DNA from: Angiostrongylus vasorum
Lineage: Eukaryota > Nematoda > Chromadorea > Rhabditida > Metastrongylidae
DNA: 64,000 nucleotides
Direction: 5' to 3'
NCBI GenBank assembly: GCA_018806985.1
Contig: JADANN010000437.1
Location: 1,700,501-1,764,500, forward strand
Shown here: positions 1 to 12,600 of the stretch, piece after piece
Layout of the letters: each line of letters begins with the position of its first letter
How positions within the stretch are numbered: position 1 is the first letter of the stretch
Notes under the pieces: model-generated
Told to the model about the DNA's origin: nothing
Seen by the model: the letters and a program-made list of their open reading frames with translations, nothing else
Databases searched by the model: none
Made by a program: the position numbers and the translations under genes

Positions 1-260
1 TGTCCGAATGTCCGAATCAATTCCATCCTACTTTTTGTTATAAAGCGCTGCCAGCAACCTTGGACTTTGGATAGCGGCACTTCCTCCATTTGTTTAGTTG
101 TCTCTACAACCATCTCTGATGGATTCGTGCGCGGGTTCGGCTGCGCCTTGAGTTTCATCTGAAATCTCCAAGTCGCGATGTCTTTACCATAAGCAGTCAG
201 CAGTTCCAGTGTGTCGAAGGAAGGTTTGCTGCCGATTGCGACTGCAGTTTTTCAAGGATT
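1..260 (-). pseudogene. Possible Tc1/mariner-like transposase C-terminal fragment
   Basis: Read on the minus strand, about 85 residues are open from roughly position 225 to the window edge. The spacing (an MKLKAQPNPRTNP-like segment followed by a VQGCWQRFI-like segment) resembles the C-terminal tail of Tc1/Tc3-type transposases. It is truncated by the window edge and has no start. It could be chance; no dynein exon was recognised in 1-537. Confidence 0.3.
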
Positions 261-537
261 GTAGAGACAGAATGTTTCTATGATTACTCGAGAGGAAGAT
301 GTTCTGTTAACATCTGAAAAAAACGTGCAGTTCAATTTTTGACATTTTATGAGTTCTGTCTTATTTTTTTCACTTCAGTATAGAAAGTAATACTAGGTTT
401 TTGTACGGGAAGTACTTTCCATCCATGGATTGAGCATCTTTTCATGGAACTCTGTTCAATAGGTTTTCAATGACTTCGAAACGTTTTTCTAATATAATTA
501 GTTTGTTAGCCTTTAGAAGTATAAAAGGTTTTTATAG

Positions 538-630
538 GCAATCGATGTTCTCAACTCAAGACCTCAATCAGTTGATGAGGTGGCTGAGGCGAATGCTCGC
601 CACATGGAGTACGGCAGGACTAATAGAGAG
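538..630 (+). CDS. che-3: che-3 exon 1 of window (dynein-2 tail)
   Basis: Phase 0 to 0, 31 codons, acceptor tttatag and donor gtactg. The reading contains [19 protein letters not shown], matching the PQTVEEI-EAN segment of the dynein-2 tail. Upstream exons lie outside the window. Confidence 0.8.
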
Positions 631-3600
631 GTACTGTAGCAGTGCTGGAACATTATGTTTTTCGTTGAAGATCTATACTATTTGTATGAACATTGGCCTT
701 TTTGAATATCCACACCATTCAGATTTTTTACAATTAAAAAGTTTGTTTAAAAAAGGAATTTATATGTTCAAACATTTCTGAAAGTCCTTTTCGTAATTTT
801 TACCTTTGGTTCGAAATACGTTTATATGGGCTTGAAAAACGCATTCTTTATTCTTCTTTACGAGACATCCATAAGCGGTCGTGTTTTAGCTGAAGGCCTC
901 ATGGGCGATTTTAAACGAACAGCACACCTTACTACGATCGGTAGCCGGTAGTTCAGTGGAGCAAATGGTGCCGCTCACACAGCAATGGGAGAAGTTCGAA
1001 ATGATGCTCGACAGTCATCAGATGATGATCAAAGAACAGGTTCGGCAGCGATTCGATCAATAATCGTATTTTTGACTGGTGCATACCTCCTCATCTACTG
1101 CCATTCGTCACGCTCTTCGATGTAGGCAACTTCTGATCTAAAGATCTTTATTGCAAAAACTTTAAAACTGGTGTAGAAAACGTTTAGTAGGCCCTCCCAT
1201 CTACAGTTGCTGGAATTTCCAAAACTTGCAACTTTACCCATGAACTTCCCAATTCGATTAGTTTTATAGACGTTAGCGATTTTATAAAATTGTATAACAA
1301 CAATCCTAAACGATACCGCAATGGTGCTGAGATATTTGCAAAACTGCAGACCACAGGTGTTTGCGCGGGGGAATGAACGCGCTATTACCCTCTCCGGGAG
1401 CTAACGCATTCACCACCATACCATGCGTGTCCTTCGTTTCCCCTTTTCTCAGCTTGTTTTCTGTCTACTAGAGCCATCAACGGCGGTGAACACGTTAGCT
1501 CCCAGAGAGGATAATAACGCGTTCGTTCTCCACCGCAGACACTTGCGCTCAGGAGTTGTATCACACATAATACCCCTGTCCTGAAGAACTGTAAAGGCAG
1601 TAAATAAAAAAAGTTAACATGATGTTTAAACGATTCAGTGAAGCAGCGAATAGATGTATGGTCAGCTTTGTTTAGGGCTACTATTGGGTCCTTTTCATGA
1701 AGAAGTCAATGTTTTATCCTTCACAGTCAAATCTATTACCAGTTCGATGAGTGGTGTGGGTGGTGATTATAATAAGACTTGTGTTGGGTCGAATATTAAA
1801 AAAAAGATAAAGCTGTCGTCGTTGATCAATAACTGAGAGATGCACCATGTATTCGTCGTCATCAAACATCGTTAGAGATGACTGAATGCATATCTGGCGT
1901 ACATAGTGACTTGAGGTTGCCTACAAGTGTGCGATATCAGTGCTGCTATATTTGCGGAAAGTCCGGTATCAATTTTCCAACCCCGGAGTGATACTAGGCT
2001 TGGTGAGCTCGGGGCGCGGGGTCGAACTGATGGACTACGTGTGCACTGGAAAACACTTCTAACCACTGAGCTACACCCTCCTATTTTAATAGATAGTTAG
2101 GAGAAAGCACTTATTAAAGCATATGCTTAGGAAGTGAAACTACCTAAGAAATCATTAACGTATCGACCGATTTAGGTAGAAGTATTGAAAACGAACGTCA
2201 CTACAGATGTAGCTGCTCTCAACGATGAGTCCGAAAAACTGGCTGCTAGATGGAATCAGTTTAAGCCGAAAAGTGACGCACTACAAGGAGATCGGTATTG
2301 ACTTATTTCAACAGATTTTAAACTATTCTAATTCTCGAGCAATAACCTGTCTTATCGTAGAGTTTAAGAAGTTACAGTGGTTCTCTCAAACTTACGGCAA
2401 ACGAGCACCTGGTATTTACAGACCAACAATGCTGAAAGCGATTGAGTTCATAAAGGAGAAGCGAATCGAATACGATCAGTTGGTAGTTCAACGGGAGAAA
2501 CTTGAGTAAGTCCTAACACAGTTTTCATTTAAAAGACCAGTCCTTCCTCAGCTATCAAATTGGTTCCCGCCGAAAAGAATGGTTTTTGAGTTAATATTCA
2601 CTTGTTCCTAATACTGTATCTTCTCTAGTAGTCGAATGAACAAATAGTTGAAGAAATGAAGGGATTCTTCACTTGCCACTGAGGTGTTTTTTGCTTTTTA
2701 GAAGAGAATGCGATCAATTTGGCTTGAAGAAACCCGAATTTTTGGTGCTGGACTCACTCGGTGCGGATATTCAAGAGTTTGAGGTAAGAATAGAAAATAC
2801 TTTATATTTTTTACCTATTTTTTTCTTGCACTTAATTGTTTTAAGGAGGATATTTATGAAAGTTCAGTACGCAACACATGTTTTACGACATATTGGAATA
2901 ATTCTGCTGCTTCTGGTTTCAAAAAAAAGAATCCAGTTTAACAATTAACTTTTGGAGTTCCTATGGATACTTTGAATTTGGCGACATGACCCATCCGTCC
3001 CTTCTTCTGATTATCTCCATGCGGAACTGACGAGAACCACTACAATTCACGTTCAATCCTGATGTCGATTATCACATCGCCTCGACATTTAGAGCCACCC
3101 AAACGCCCTTCACTAGTCATTTCGATCTTCTTAGAGTGCATGAAGTGGGATGGTTATAGGTGCTTTGCGCCGCACCTGTCGTTTATTCAATCCCACGCCA
3201 CAGGCTCACCCTAGCCCTCCATATCTCATATGTTGGCAAACTGCTCTAGGCTTTTTAGGATAACAGCATTGACTTGATACATCGGTATGTCACCATAAAT
3301 CTATAAGCCAGATATGCTGAAGTCGAATGCATGGTGCGTTCTTCAGTAATTACCAAACAATTCTTCTTTTACCCGTTTGTCCTTTAACTTCCTTAGGTAT
3401 CGAAAAACTTATGTGACATAAGTTTTCTTTGAAGTAAGAGGCTGACAAAGACGTCTGTAAATCGTTGCTTCTTTCTTCTCACAAAAAGATCTTGTGCAAG
3501 TTCTTCTATATCAACGAGGAAATCGATGGTTTTTTTCGGCGTGGGTTTTCCCTACAAACATTGAAACAAGCATCTCACGGCAATAAGGTTCTTTCTTTTG

Positions 3601-6600
3601 TGGTGGTGGATTTTTTGAAGCAATACCACACTGTGATCTTCTCCCAGTAGGTACTGCCGTGACCGTTACCTTAACGGCATTTATCTTCACAATGAGGTCG
3701 AACTAATTTTAAAAGTGTTGATGTGTAGGGAGAGAATTTCGAGACAGATCTTGGAACTGCTCTACCATGCTATATTCTCCTGACCCTTATTGTTCCGGTG
3801 TTCTTTAATTTCGAGATGTGATAAAACCTGCGAAGGAAGGACTTTTGTCGATTAGGCGGAAATCAAAAGTGCTCATAATTATCATAAAGCTTGCCGAAAA
3901 GTGGTTGTTGCAGTATTTACGTATTTGTTATATGGGCCGTTTTCACACTTTCTGCAGATCTCAGCACTTCCTTCGTTCTGTGAACTACCTCGCATCCATC
4001 ATTCACTAGATCTTTGGGTTCAGTTTCAACGTAGAGATTTTTTTCTTCTTCATGAATATCATCAGAAGCTCGTCTACATGACTCGTTTTGAAATCATTAA
4101 ATAGTTCTACCAGAGATTTTACACCTGTTCAGCACATGCACTCTTCGGCTGTCCTTTGTGATTGGGAGGTAGCCGTTTTTGGAAAAATCTGCTACAAGCT
4201 TGCGATCCTCGTGGGGTGGAGCTTAGTTGGCAACGAAAAAAAGCTTTCTTCCTCCTACCAGTCTGCTTAGAATGGTGTCATTTTGTTTAGAACAATTGGG
4301 TCATATATGAAGAATTCAACACAGAATTGCAAGCACTTGCTGATGAAGAATGGATCGTTTTCAGGTGACGTAACTCAGTGAGCTTCAATTTTTTCTACTA
4401 TCGATTTTTTAAGTATTATTTCACCATGTTGCTCATTCCCTTTTTTTTACGAAGAAGATTTCCCTCATTGCAACTGTTTTGGCAAGGAAGGCAAAACATT
4501 TAGGAGGACTAGATTTCTATAAAGTCTTCGTTTTTCTCGAGGTTAAAGCAACTGGTTCGAAGAAATAAGAAACTGTAAGTAATGAACATTGCAACAATTA
4601 TTCTCTATGATTTACCGAAAAATCGGTAGCAATGATTTCTTCGGAGAGCAATCAGCTAATTTGAAACTAAAATCTTTCTTCCTGCATTAATAAGCTTACA
4701 GGGGGTTGATAAAAACACTTATTCGGCAAACTTTTTTGACGTCTTCGTCTTTCTGGGAGCCGATGGTCCGAGTCGACGGTCCACCGTCGTACGCCTTCTC
4801 GATGTGCCGTCTTCGTCGTCGTAAGGAGTCGGACCTTGTTCGGTGAGCACCGCTGGAATGACAACTTCACCCTGCAGCGCTGTTTTACGCAGGACGGTTG
4901 TTAAGTGATTGTCGACTGATAAGGATTTTTTCATGTCGACAATTCATTTTGTAACAGTCTGTATTATATTACCTATTCGACTACAAACGAAGGCGAATAC
5001 ACCACATTGAAAAAACATACGACTGGTGGACATCGAGTCGGCTCTGAGGAAGACGAAGAGGTTCAAACGTAGTTGAATAAATTTTTTGGTAACAACCTCG
5101 TGTTAGCTTAATAATCCAGAAATCTACTAATAATTAACGCCGAGGCTAAATAACGGTCGCTTTGAGAATTATTAAAATCTTTCTGTGAAAACTAATTCGG
5201 TTCAAATAATTAATAAATATTTTAATACAGAAAGTACTTAGGAAAATGAAAACATTTCTGTACCAATGGTTTCAAGTTCTTTTCCTGGTTATTACTGACG
5301 GAGAATAAAGACAATACACTTACACTGTTAGATTTTCTCGTAAGTCAACATTAGATAGGTGAACTTCAGTGGTTGATGTTCTTCAACGGCTCACTTCTCA
5401 TTCAGTATCCTCATAGTAGATCCCGTCCTATTGAACCAGTTCGGAGATCTGTGATTATGCTTTTTCGTTTTCAAGACTGCAATTGTTTCATTTGGAATTT
5501 CAGGAGTAGAACTTATCTGTTCGACGAATTCCTACAAAAAATGGTTGGAAAAAGCTGAAAGCTTCACCGCAAACTCACATGGGTGTTCGACTTCTTCATG
5601 ATATCGACTCTTTTAAGGTTTGGTGTCATTTGTTTTCCCATAACTTTAAATGGAAAGTGGAAAGGGGAGCTATTTTCGATCGCTTCCTCTAGTTTCTCTC
5701 TTCTTCACTTTCGTATATTACAAGTTCTTGATTATGCTATAAGTGGCGGAAAAAAAGAAATCACGTTGTTTTCATGTGGAAACAGAAAGTTTCAAAGAAA
5801 GTTTCCTAAGGTGTAAAATACTATAAATAACTAGAAATTATCTCAAACCTGTAAGTAGAGGAGTAACTGAATTTAAAAAGCCTGAAAAACTTCGTCTGAG
5901 AATACTGCAATCATAGCAGTCCACCGTTTTCCATCACATCATAGTTGGCGTTATTGAACCAGAATGCTTTATAAGCCTGGGGAGATCGGGCCATGAAATA
6001 AATTTTAAAATTATCTGAGATTGTGGGTCACCAAGCTCACACGAGGTTGATAGAAGCCCAACAAATGACTTTAAAAAGTTGAAATTAAACTTCAAAACTG
6101 GAAAAATTAGGTTTAAAAATTAAAAGATGCTACTTAACGAAAATAAAAAAATACTAAGTGTTGGTAGTTTTCCGATTAGAGGAATTTCAGGACCACCTTT
6201 TGATCTTGTCATTCATTAGCTGCAAAAAAAGCGAGGTGGTTAGAAAGTATGGCCTTTCCAATGCACTCTATTTTGTTGTTTCTATATGATTCTTTATTGA
6301 CGTTTATAGCTTTTATAACTCAACAACGGCAAAAAATGACACTTACATAAACACTCGAAACTGTTTTTCCCATCTTCGACATGGACCCATAACCTCGACT
6401 TCAGGCAGGAGACCCATAATCAGTGACGTTTCGATAATTACTTCTTGAGCCAAGAAACCTCAAGCGAAGAAATCCAGTAGATTCAAATCCGGACTTCTAC
6501 AGAGCGTCAAAGTACCGCTTGGAATTTTACTTCAGTTACATTATCGTCGTTTTTTGTTGGAGATGCAGAAGCCCAGAACTGTTTAAATACCACGTTAGAG

Positions 6601-9600
6601 TTCTTCCCTTTTCAAGAGAGAGCAGTTTTTCTTGAGAACTTCCTCTTCATAGACATAGGTGCTATTTGTAATATCTTCTTATTTGTTTTTGTTAGCTAAA
6701 ACCAGTCGCATCTTTCTTCTAAGTTCACTCATGATCACGGATGCTTCGGCAGACAATGATTTTGCGTCAATTTTTCACTTCAAGATTGTCTTAGGACTGC
6801 ACTGGCTAACCTCCGTCTAGACTGTTTTATCGCCTTCTCTGTTGAGAAGTAAACTTCTCCGCTGCGTTTTTTTTGGCATTTAGCAATCCCTTATCTTTCA
6901 TGAGGCGGTTCGCCTTGGCTGGACATTTACCTGTCTTACTTGGGCAGACTACTGTCTCGGAATCTGCTCACTGACCGTCAGTTGGACAGTTGAATGAGGT
7001 ATTCCAAGCGTTCTAGCAATGCTGCCTGATGGCTGACGTCGCCATTTTTTGATGATTGTAGTGTTGATAATTCTGCGGTCCAGCCTTTTGTTCACGTACG
7101 AAGTTGTATAGGTTTTTCCTGCACATTTTCTCGTCTCTTCGCAGCTTGTGATCTTCTGGATGGTTTTAAGCATTCTTGCAATGGCTAGAGCAAGCACTCC
7201 GTTTTCCGCAGACCTATGAAATAGACTGACTATTTGACTGCGTTTGTAGAGCTGAGCTCCTGAGGACAAAGTCAATTATATGACAAGAAAATGAATATTT
7301 AAGAGGTTGACAATAAAAGTAAAATGATTTTAAAATGTACGCTAGAAAATTTTGTGCGCACAAATGACACACCATGCCGTTTGGGTAGCGCAAAATGTTC
7401 ATGCAGAAGTGTCTAAAAATTGCCTGTTTTTCTCGTTAATTCTTCAAAAGCAGTCTCATGAGAAAGCTCTACTTTTCCCTATGTTCTTAGTGTTCCATTC
7501 GTTTTTGTTTTAAGTTATTGTTGCCAATTACAGGAGTTCAGTGGATGTCTGAAATTCTGTCGCGGAGAAGTGCTCAGCACCGATCATTGGCTGGAGATGT
7601 TCCGACTTCTTCAACTGCCGAGGTCAGCCAGATCTTCCTATTAAAATACCACATAAATTCTTGAACATATTCAATAAACGACGGATATCACTAGAAGTTT
7701 GTAGAAGGTACTCGACACTTAGAGGAATGAATAAAAAAGGCGCACGAAAGAAACAGCATGGTGGAGAAATCAGTCTATTTATATTCTGTCCAGTTTTGTG
7801 CTGGTCTGAAATATTTGAATTTGGAGCTTCCTAACTTCATGTCACATTTAACGTCTGCCACTCACCGAGCACCTGCAGTTCGGAGTTTTGCAAATATCTC
7901 ATCATCATTACAATTAAGTTCCCATTTGTTCAAACATCCGTCCTCCGTAACAGCTGATGGGTTGCCTTCACTTGACGCAGAGGAAAAAATATAATTTCCG
8001 TACGAGGCACTTTTTTAAACAGTTTTTGGCTGGTAGGCTGCCGTTGATCTCTGGTGTTCGAGCTAAGTGAGCTCTTGAGTGGTTTGTCGTGATCTGTCAA
8101 AGCAGGATGTGGAATTAGGTAACCACACGAAACTTCAGCCGAGTTTTTTGCCAGAAATTTTGCAGCACTAAGAGAGCTTTTTACGTATTTGTTTTTCGCA
8201 GTGTGCAACGACATGTCTACCCAGCTGTTCACTAATTTAGAATTTACGAGGTTGATTGGGCGGTGATCCTTTTATGTGAAATATAAGTACAACGATGTTG
8301 AGATATTTGCAAAACTCCGGATTGCTGGTGTCTGTGGTGGGGACCGAACGCGCCGTTACCCTTTCCGGGAGCTAACGCGTTCACCACCACACCATGCATG
8401 TTCTTCGTTTCGCCTTTCTCTCATCCGTGTTATTGACCTAAAGGTGTTATCAGCAATCTTCCGTCAACGGGATTGGTCTGAGGAGCAAAAATCGTCCTGC
8501 CGTTAAAAAAAGAGTAGGCAGTGAATAAAAAGTGACGACATGGTGATCCTTTTATTTTGTTCTCAGAGAGTCTCTACAACAATATCATCCATAGATATTG
8601 GCACGATCTTTTTCTCAAAAAGTATTTGAATTGGCTTTAGGTGAGAGAAAAATCTATAGTGACCATTTATCCTAAAAACGAAAAGGTCAAACAAGCAGAA
8701 GAGATAACACAGAGTAGAAACCAACGCTGCGGTGAAAACGCTAGGGATTGCTTTGGTGTTACGAGATCGACTGCAGTGGGAGTGGAGCGCTTGAATTCTC
8801 TATCAAGCAAAAAAATAGGAGCTTTATAAACAATCTATTTGGCTGCGAAGTAGTTGGTCTTTAGTAGCGGCACATCACTCTATTACTACAATAATTCAAA
8901 GGGGTACGACACTGGAAAAGTTGCGGTTTGGCGATTTAATCGCGGTCTCATCGAATGTGATTGCCAACGTCGAGCAGTTGAAGGCGCTGAACACCAAGGC
9001 ACAAGGGGAGATCACCATCCGTGAAGCTATCCAGGAATTGGAAATGTGGGCTGCACAGGTACGTGTAGGCCTTAGGCCGGTGTTTCGTTCTTTATCTCAA
9101 AAGACCGTTAAGCCTTGGTAAGAATAATCAGTATTTCTCTCTATGGTTTCTACACGAGGCTAGTATAAAAAACATTTACTCGTCTGACGTTTCGGACCCC
9201 TTCGCCTTTGTTCGGAGCCGTGGTGACCTAAGTCGATAGTCCACTTATTTATAACGAACTCATGTCGGCTCAGTCGTATAGGAAAATATTTTTTTTGTTT
9301 AGATTTTAAGGTGTTTTTCAATTTTTTCTGCCTTTGTTCTTCTCTTTTTCGTCTTCCGTAGATGTCTTTCATAGATGCTTGCTAGTATAATACTTTTCAT
9401 TCAGGCTGAGTTTTCCTTTTCCGAGTATAAACATTCGAATGGTAACACCATGAAAGTGATTCGTGATTGGAAAGAGTCCATCAATACTGTGAGTACTGCA
9501 TTATTCACTATTTTTTTCCATATGTGTCAAGTCAACTTTCAGCTTCTTTTTTTGATGAAAAAAAGGACATGTGGCCTAGTGCAATGAAAACTCGTCCGTA

Positions 9601-12600
9601 GACTCCATCGTCCACAGATAGAAAACTGTGTACCATTACGTCCGAGATTAAAGTGACTTGGAGATGCTTTGTAATATACGCGTATTCGTTAGTTCGGGCC
9701 TGCGCACCAGGTTAACAAAACTTTCCTATCCTCCGGAGTTTGCAAATACTTGTTTGATCTGTTTGGTAATGTAAAAACCACTGCATGACAAATTGACAGC
9801 CCCCTGCAGGTCATGCATGAGCCAAAAGGCGATTCAATCATCTCCATGGTCCTGCAAGTGGAGGGAAATTCTGCACCTGTCCTTCGTAGGCTAATCAATT
9901 TCGAATGCGTGACTCTAATCCTTATATCAGTGATAGTTAGAAAATATCCGTCTTGATTTCCCTAATTTCAACCCTTCAATTTTTCGCGAGTTTGTTCGAG
10001 AACTATAGTTCTTTTTTAGGTGAAAGATAGTCAGGCGCTTCTTCAATCGTTGAAAAACTCACCATTCTATGCACAATTCAGCGATAAAACGGGCGTATGG
10101 GAGACAAGGTAAGGTTTTTTCGAGCGAGACCTTTGCTATTTCAACTGCTAGGGGTTCGGTTACAGTAAAATCACCGAGTGAAGGACACATAGAGACTTCT
10201 GAGTACATTTTTGCTATGTCGATGACGTTTGTTTGTTTCAGACTATCGGATCTTGACGTCTATCTTCCGCAAATGAATGACATTCAACGAAAATGGGTTT
10301 ATTTGGAGCCAATTTTTTGGCAGAGGTGCTTTGCCGGCTGAGGCGAGCCGATTTGCTCGTGTGGACAGCGAGTTTCGTCTTATCTTAAGCGGTGAATGGA
10401 ATCACTAATATGTACAGGAACTTTAAAATAGGAAGTCAAACTTAGGATAGACGAAGGGACACCTTTATGCTAACTTTTATTACTGTACATCCGAAATTTG
10501 TTCATGGGAACAATGTGGGTGATTGTGTGCTGATGCATCGAAGTTGAAAACTCTTCACAAATATAGAACAAAGACTTGGAAAAGCGAGTATTCATGTAAA
10601 CAAAACATTGTTCAAGAGCTAGTCGTATTTAGCAGTGTTCTTCTCTGTCGAACCTCGAAACTTTCAAAGGACCGGCTTTCTATTAACCTTCGCATTGTTT
10701 AATAAGTAAATTTCTTGTTCTTAAGCAGGAAGCGGGTTAGTGACAATCAAATTGACATGCAAGCTGCTCAACCACGCAATTTGATAACATACTTCTTCTT
10801 CAGAATCGCTTCCTATTACGTCTCCGTGTATTATGCTTGCCTTTCGAAGAATTCTGTTTGATCATAAGTTCTCCAACTAGGTGCTCTCTAATTTCGCAAT
10901 ACAAGTCATCCAAGAGCTCCTTATGCAACATGAAGAAGCAGGAAACATGTATGGCTTCTCCATTCAGTGGTCCATGACGCTCCGAGTTACGTTGAGTCCA
11001 CCTGTGATTTCGAGTTTTGCTCATATCTCAGCGTCCAGTGGTTGTGTTTCGCATCATACCCTGCCATGAAAAAAAGAAGAGGTGCTCATTAAAAGTTGTG
11101 AATAAATTCACTATCTTCTCACAGGAATCTGGAACATCAGCGCGTGAAACACTTGAAGCGATTTGAATAAATTCCAAAGATCTAAAAATAAACCACAAGG
11201 AAGAGTGCCTCGTGATCAAGCATGACTTCACGCTATACCTTAGGCTAATTTTTTTGACCTGAGCTAGGCACATGCCCCGCCCATGTAAGACTCTGTTCGG
11301 TTGCTCTCCATTAAAATAACTGGAACACTAAAAAAAGAACAAGGCGGTGATCGATTAAGAGAAGCTGTTTATTATGTCGATAGAAAATTTATGGATCAAG
11401 TTTTTTTTCTGCCGAGGTTGTGAACGTATTTGACAGAGTAGATTGCGCGTCAATTTGACCTTTCTAGGCTCTGAAGAAGGCGAAACCACCTAATCATCAT
11501 CTAGTGTTGAATAAATCTTGTTTTTAACAACATCAGTCTGTTCAAGAAGAAAATCCTGCGGTTTATCCTTCAGCAAGGTTACGCAAGCTGAGAATTAGTA
11601 CATTTCTATCCGGACACTAACTTGTACAATTTCACTCACTAAGACTTGCATGCTTGGATGGTCCGTCTTCACTGTGTTGTGCCGGCCCCGGCATATTTTC
11701 CATTGTTTCGGAGTTTTACTAGCTTAGCTATTGTGTTTCCCTAGCGTCCCGAGGTCAGCGTGGCCAAAGTTTGCCCAAGGTTGTCACCACCACAAGCAGT
11801 CGCCACCCTTGTGGATCAGAGGGAAAAATTGCCAACAAGCGTCTAGTTTGACACCAGGACACTAGTGTTAGTTTACTGCTAGCTGTTACTTTTACTCTGT
11901 CCTATCCAATAACAATTATGATTAGATTGCAAGGCTACGTAAAAATTAGATTTGTTCGTTCCATTCGATATATAAAACAATTATCCATAAACGATTTTTT
12001 TTATAAGCCGCCGCTTGTTCTTATGTAGAGCTAAGCCGATGGTGCAATCATTTAGGCTTGCGAAAAAACTGAGTGAGCTTGTGACCTCCAAGAATACTCA
12101 GACAGAGAGGGGCAAACTAATTCGATAGTGATATGTACTTTTTTTACGGAAAGGGTGTTGTGGAAGGGGATCTATCTTCTTGAACAACAGCAAGGGTGAA
12201 AAAACTGCAATAACAGCAACAACGTCAATACCAACACCAACTACAGTAACAACAACAAAAGCAACATTAAAAATGCCAGCAATTAGATTGCTACATTTAA
12301 GTAACTTAATTTTATCTTTTTTCACAGACATTGTTCGTGACGCTCGTCTGGTGTCGTTGTGCAGTCGGCAATCACTTCGAAAAAGTCTCGAACAAATTAT
12401 CGACCAGTTGAACAGATGTCAGAAGGCCCTCAACCAATTTCTTGAAGTCAGCACACTCAATGATTGCTCATATGAAAGATTTAAATCACTGTACTATCGT
12501 AATGTTAACGTCGACTATTTGAACGCTTACAATTTCAGGAGAAGCGCTCTGCTTTTCCGCGGTTCTATTTCCTTGGCGATGATGATTTACTTGAAATTCT

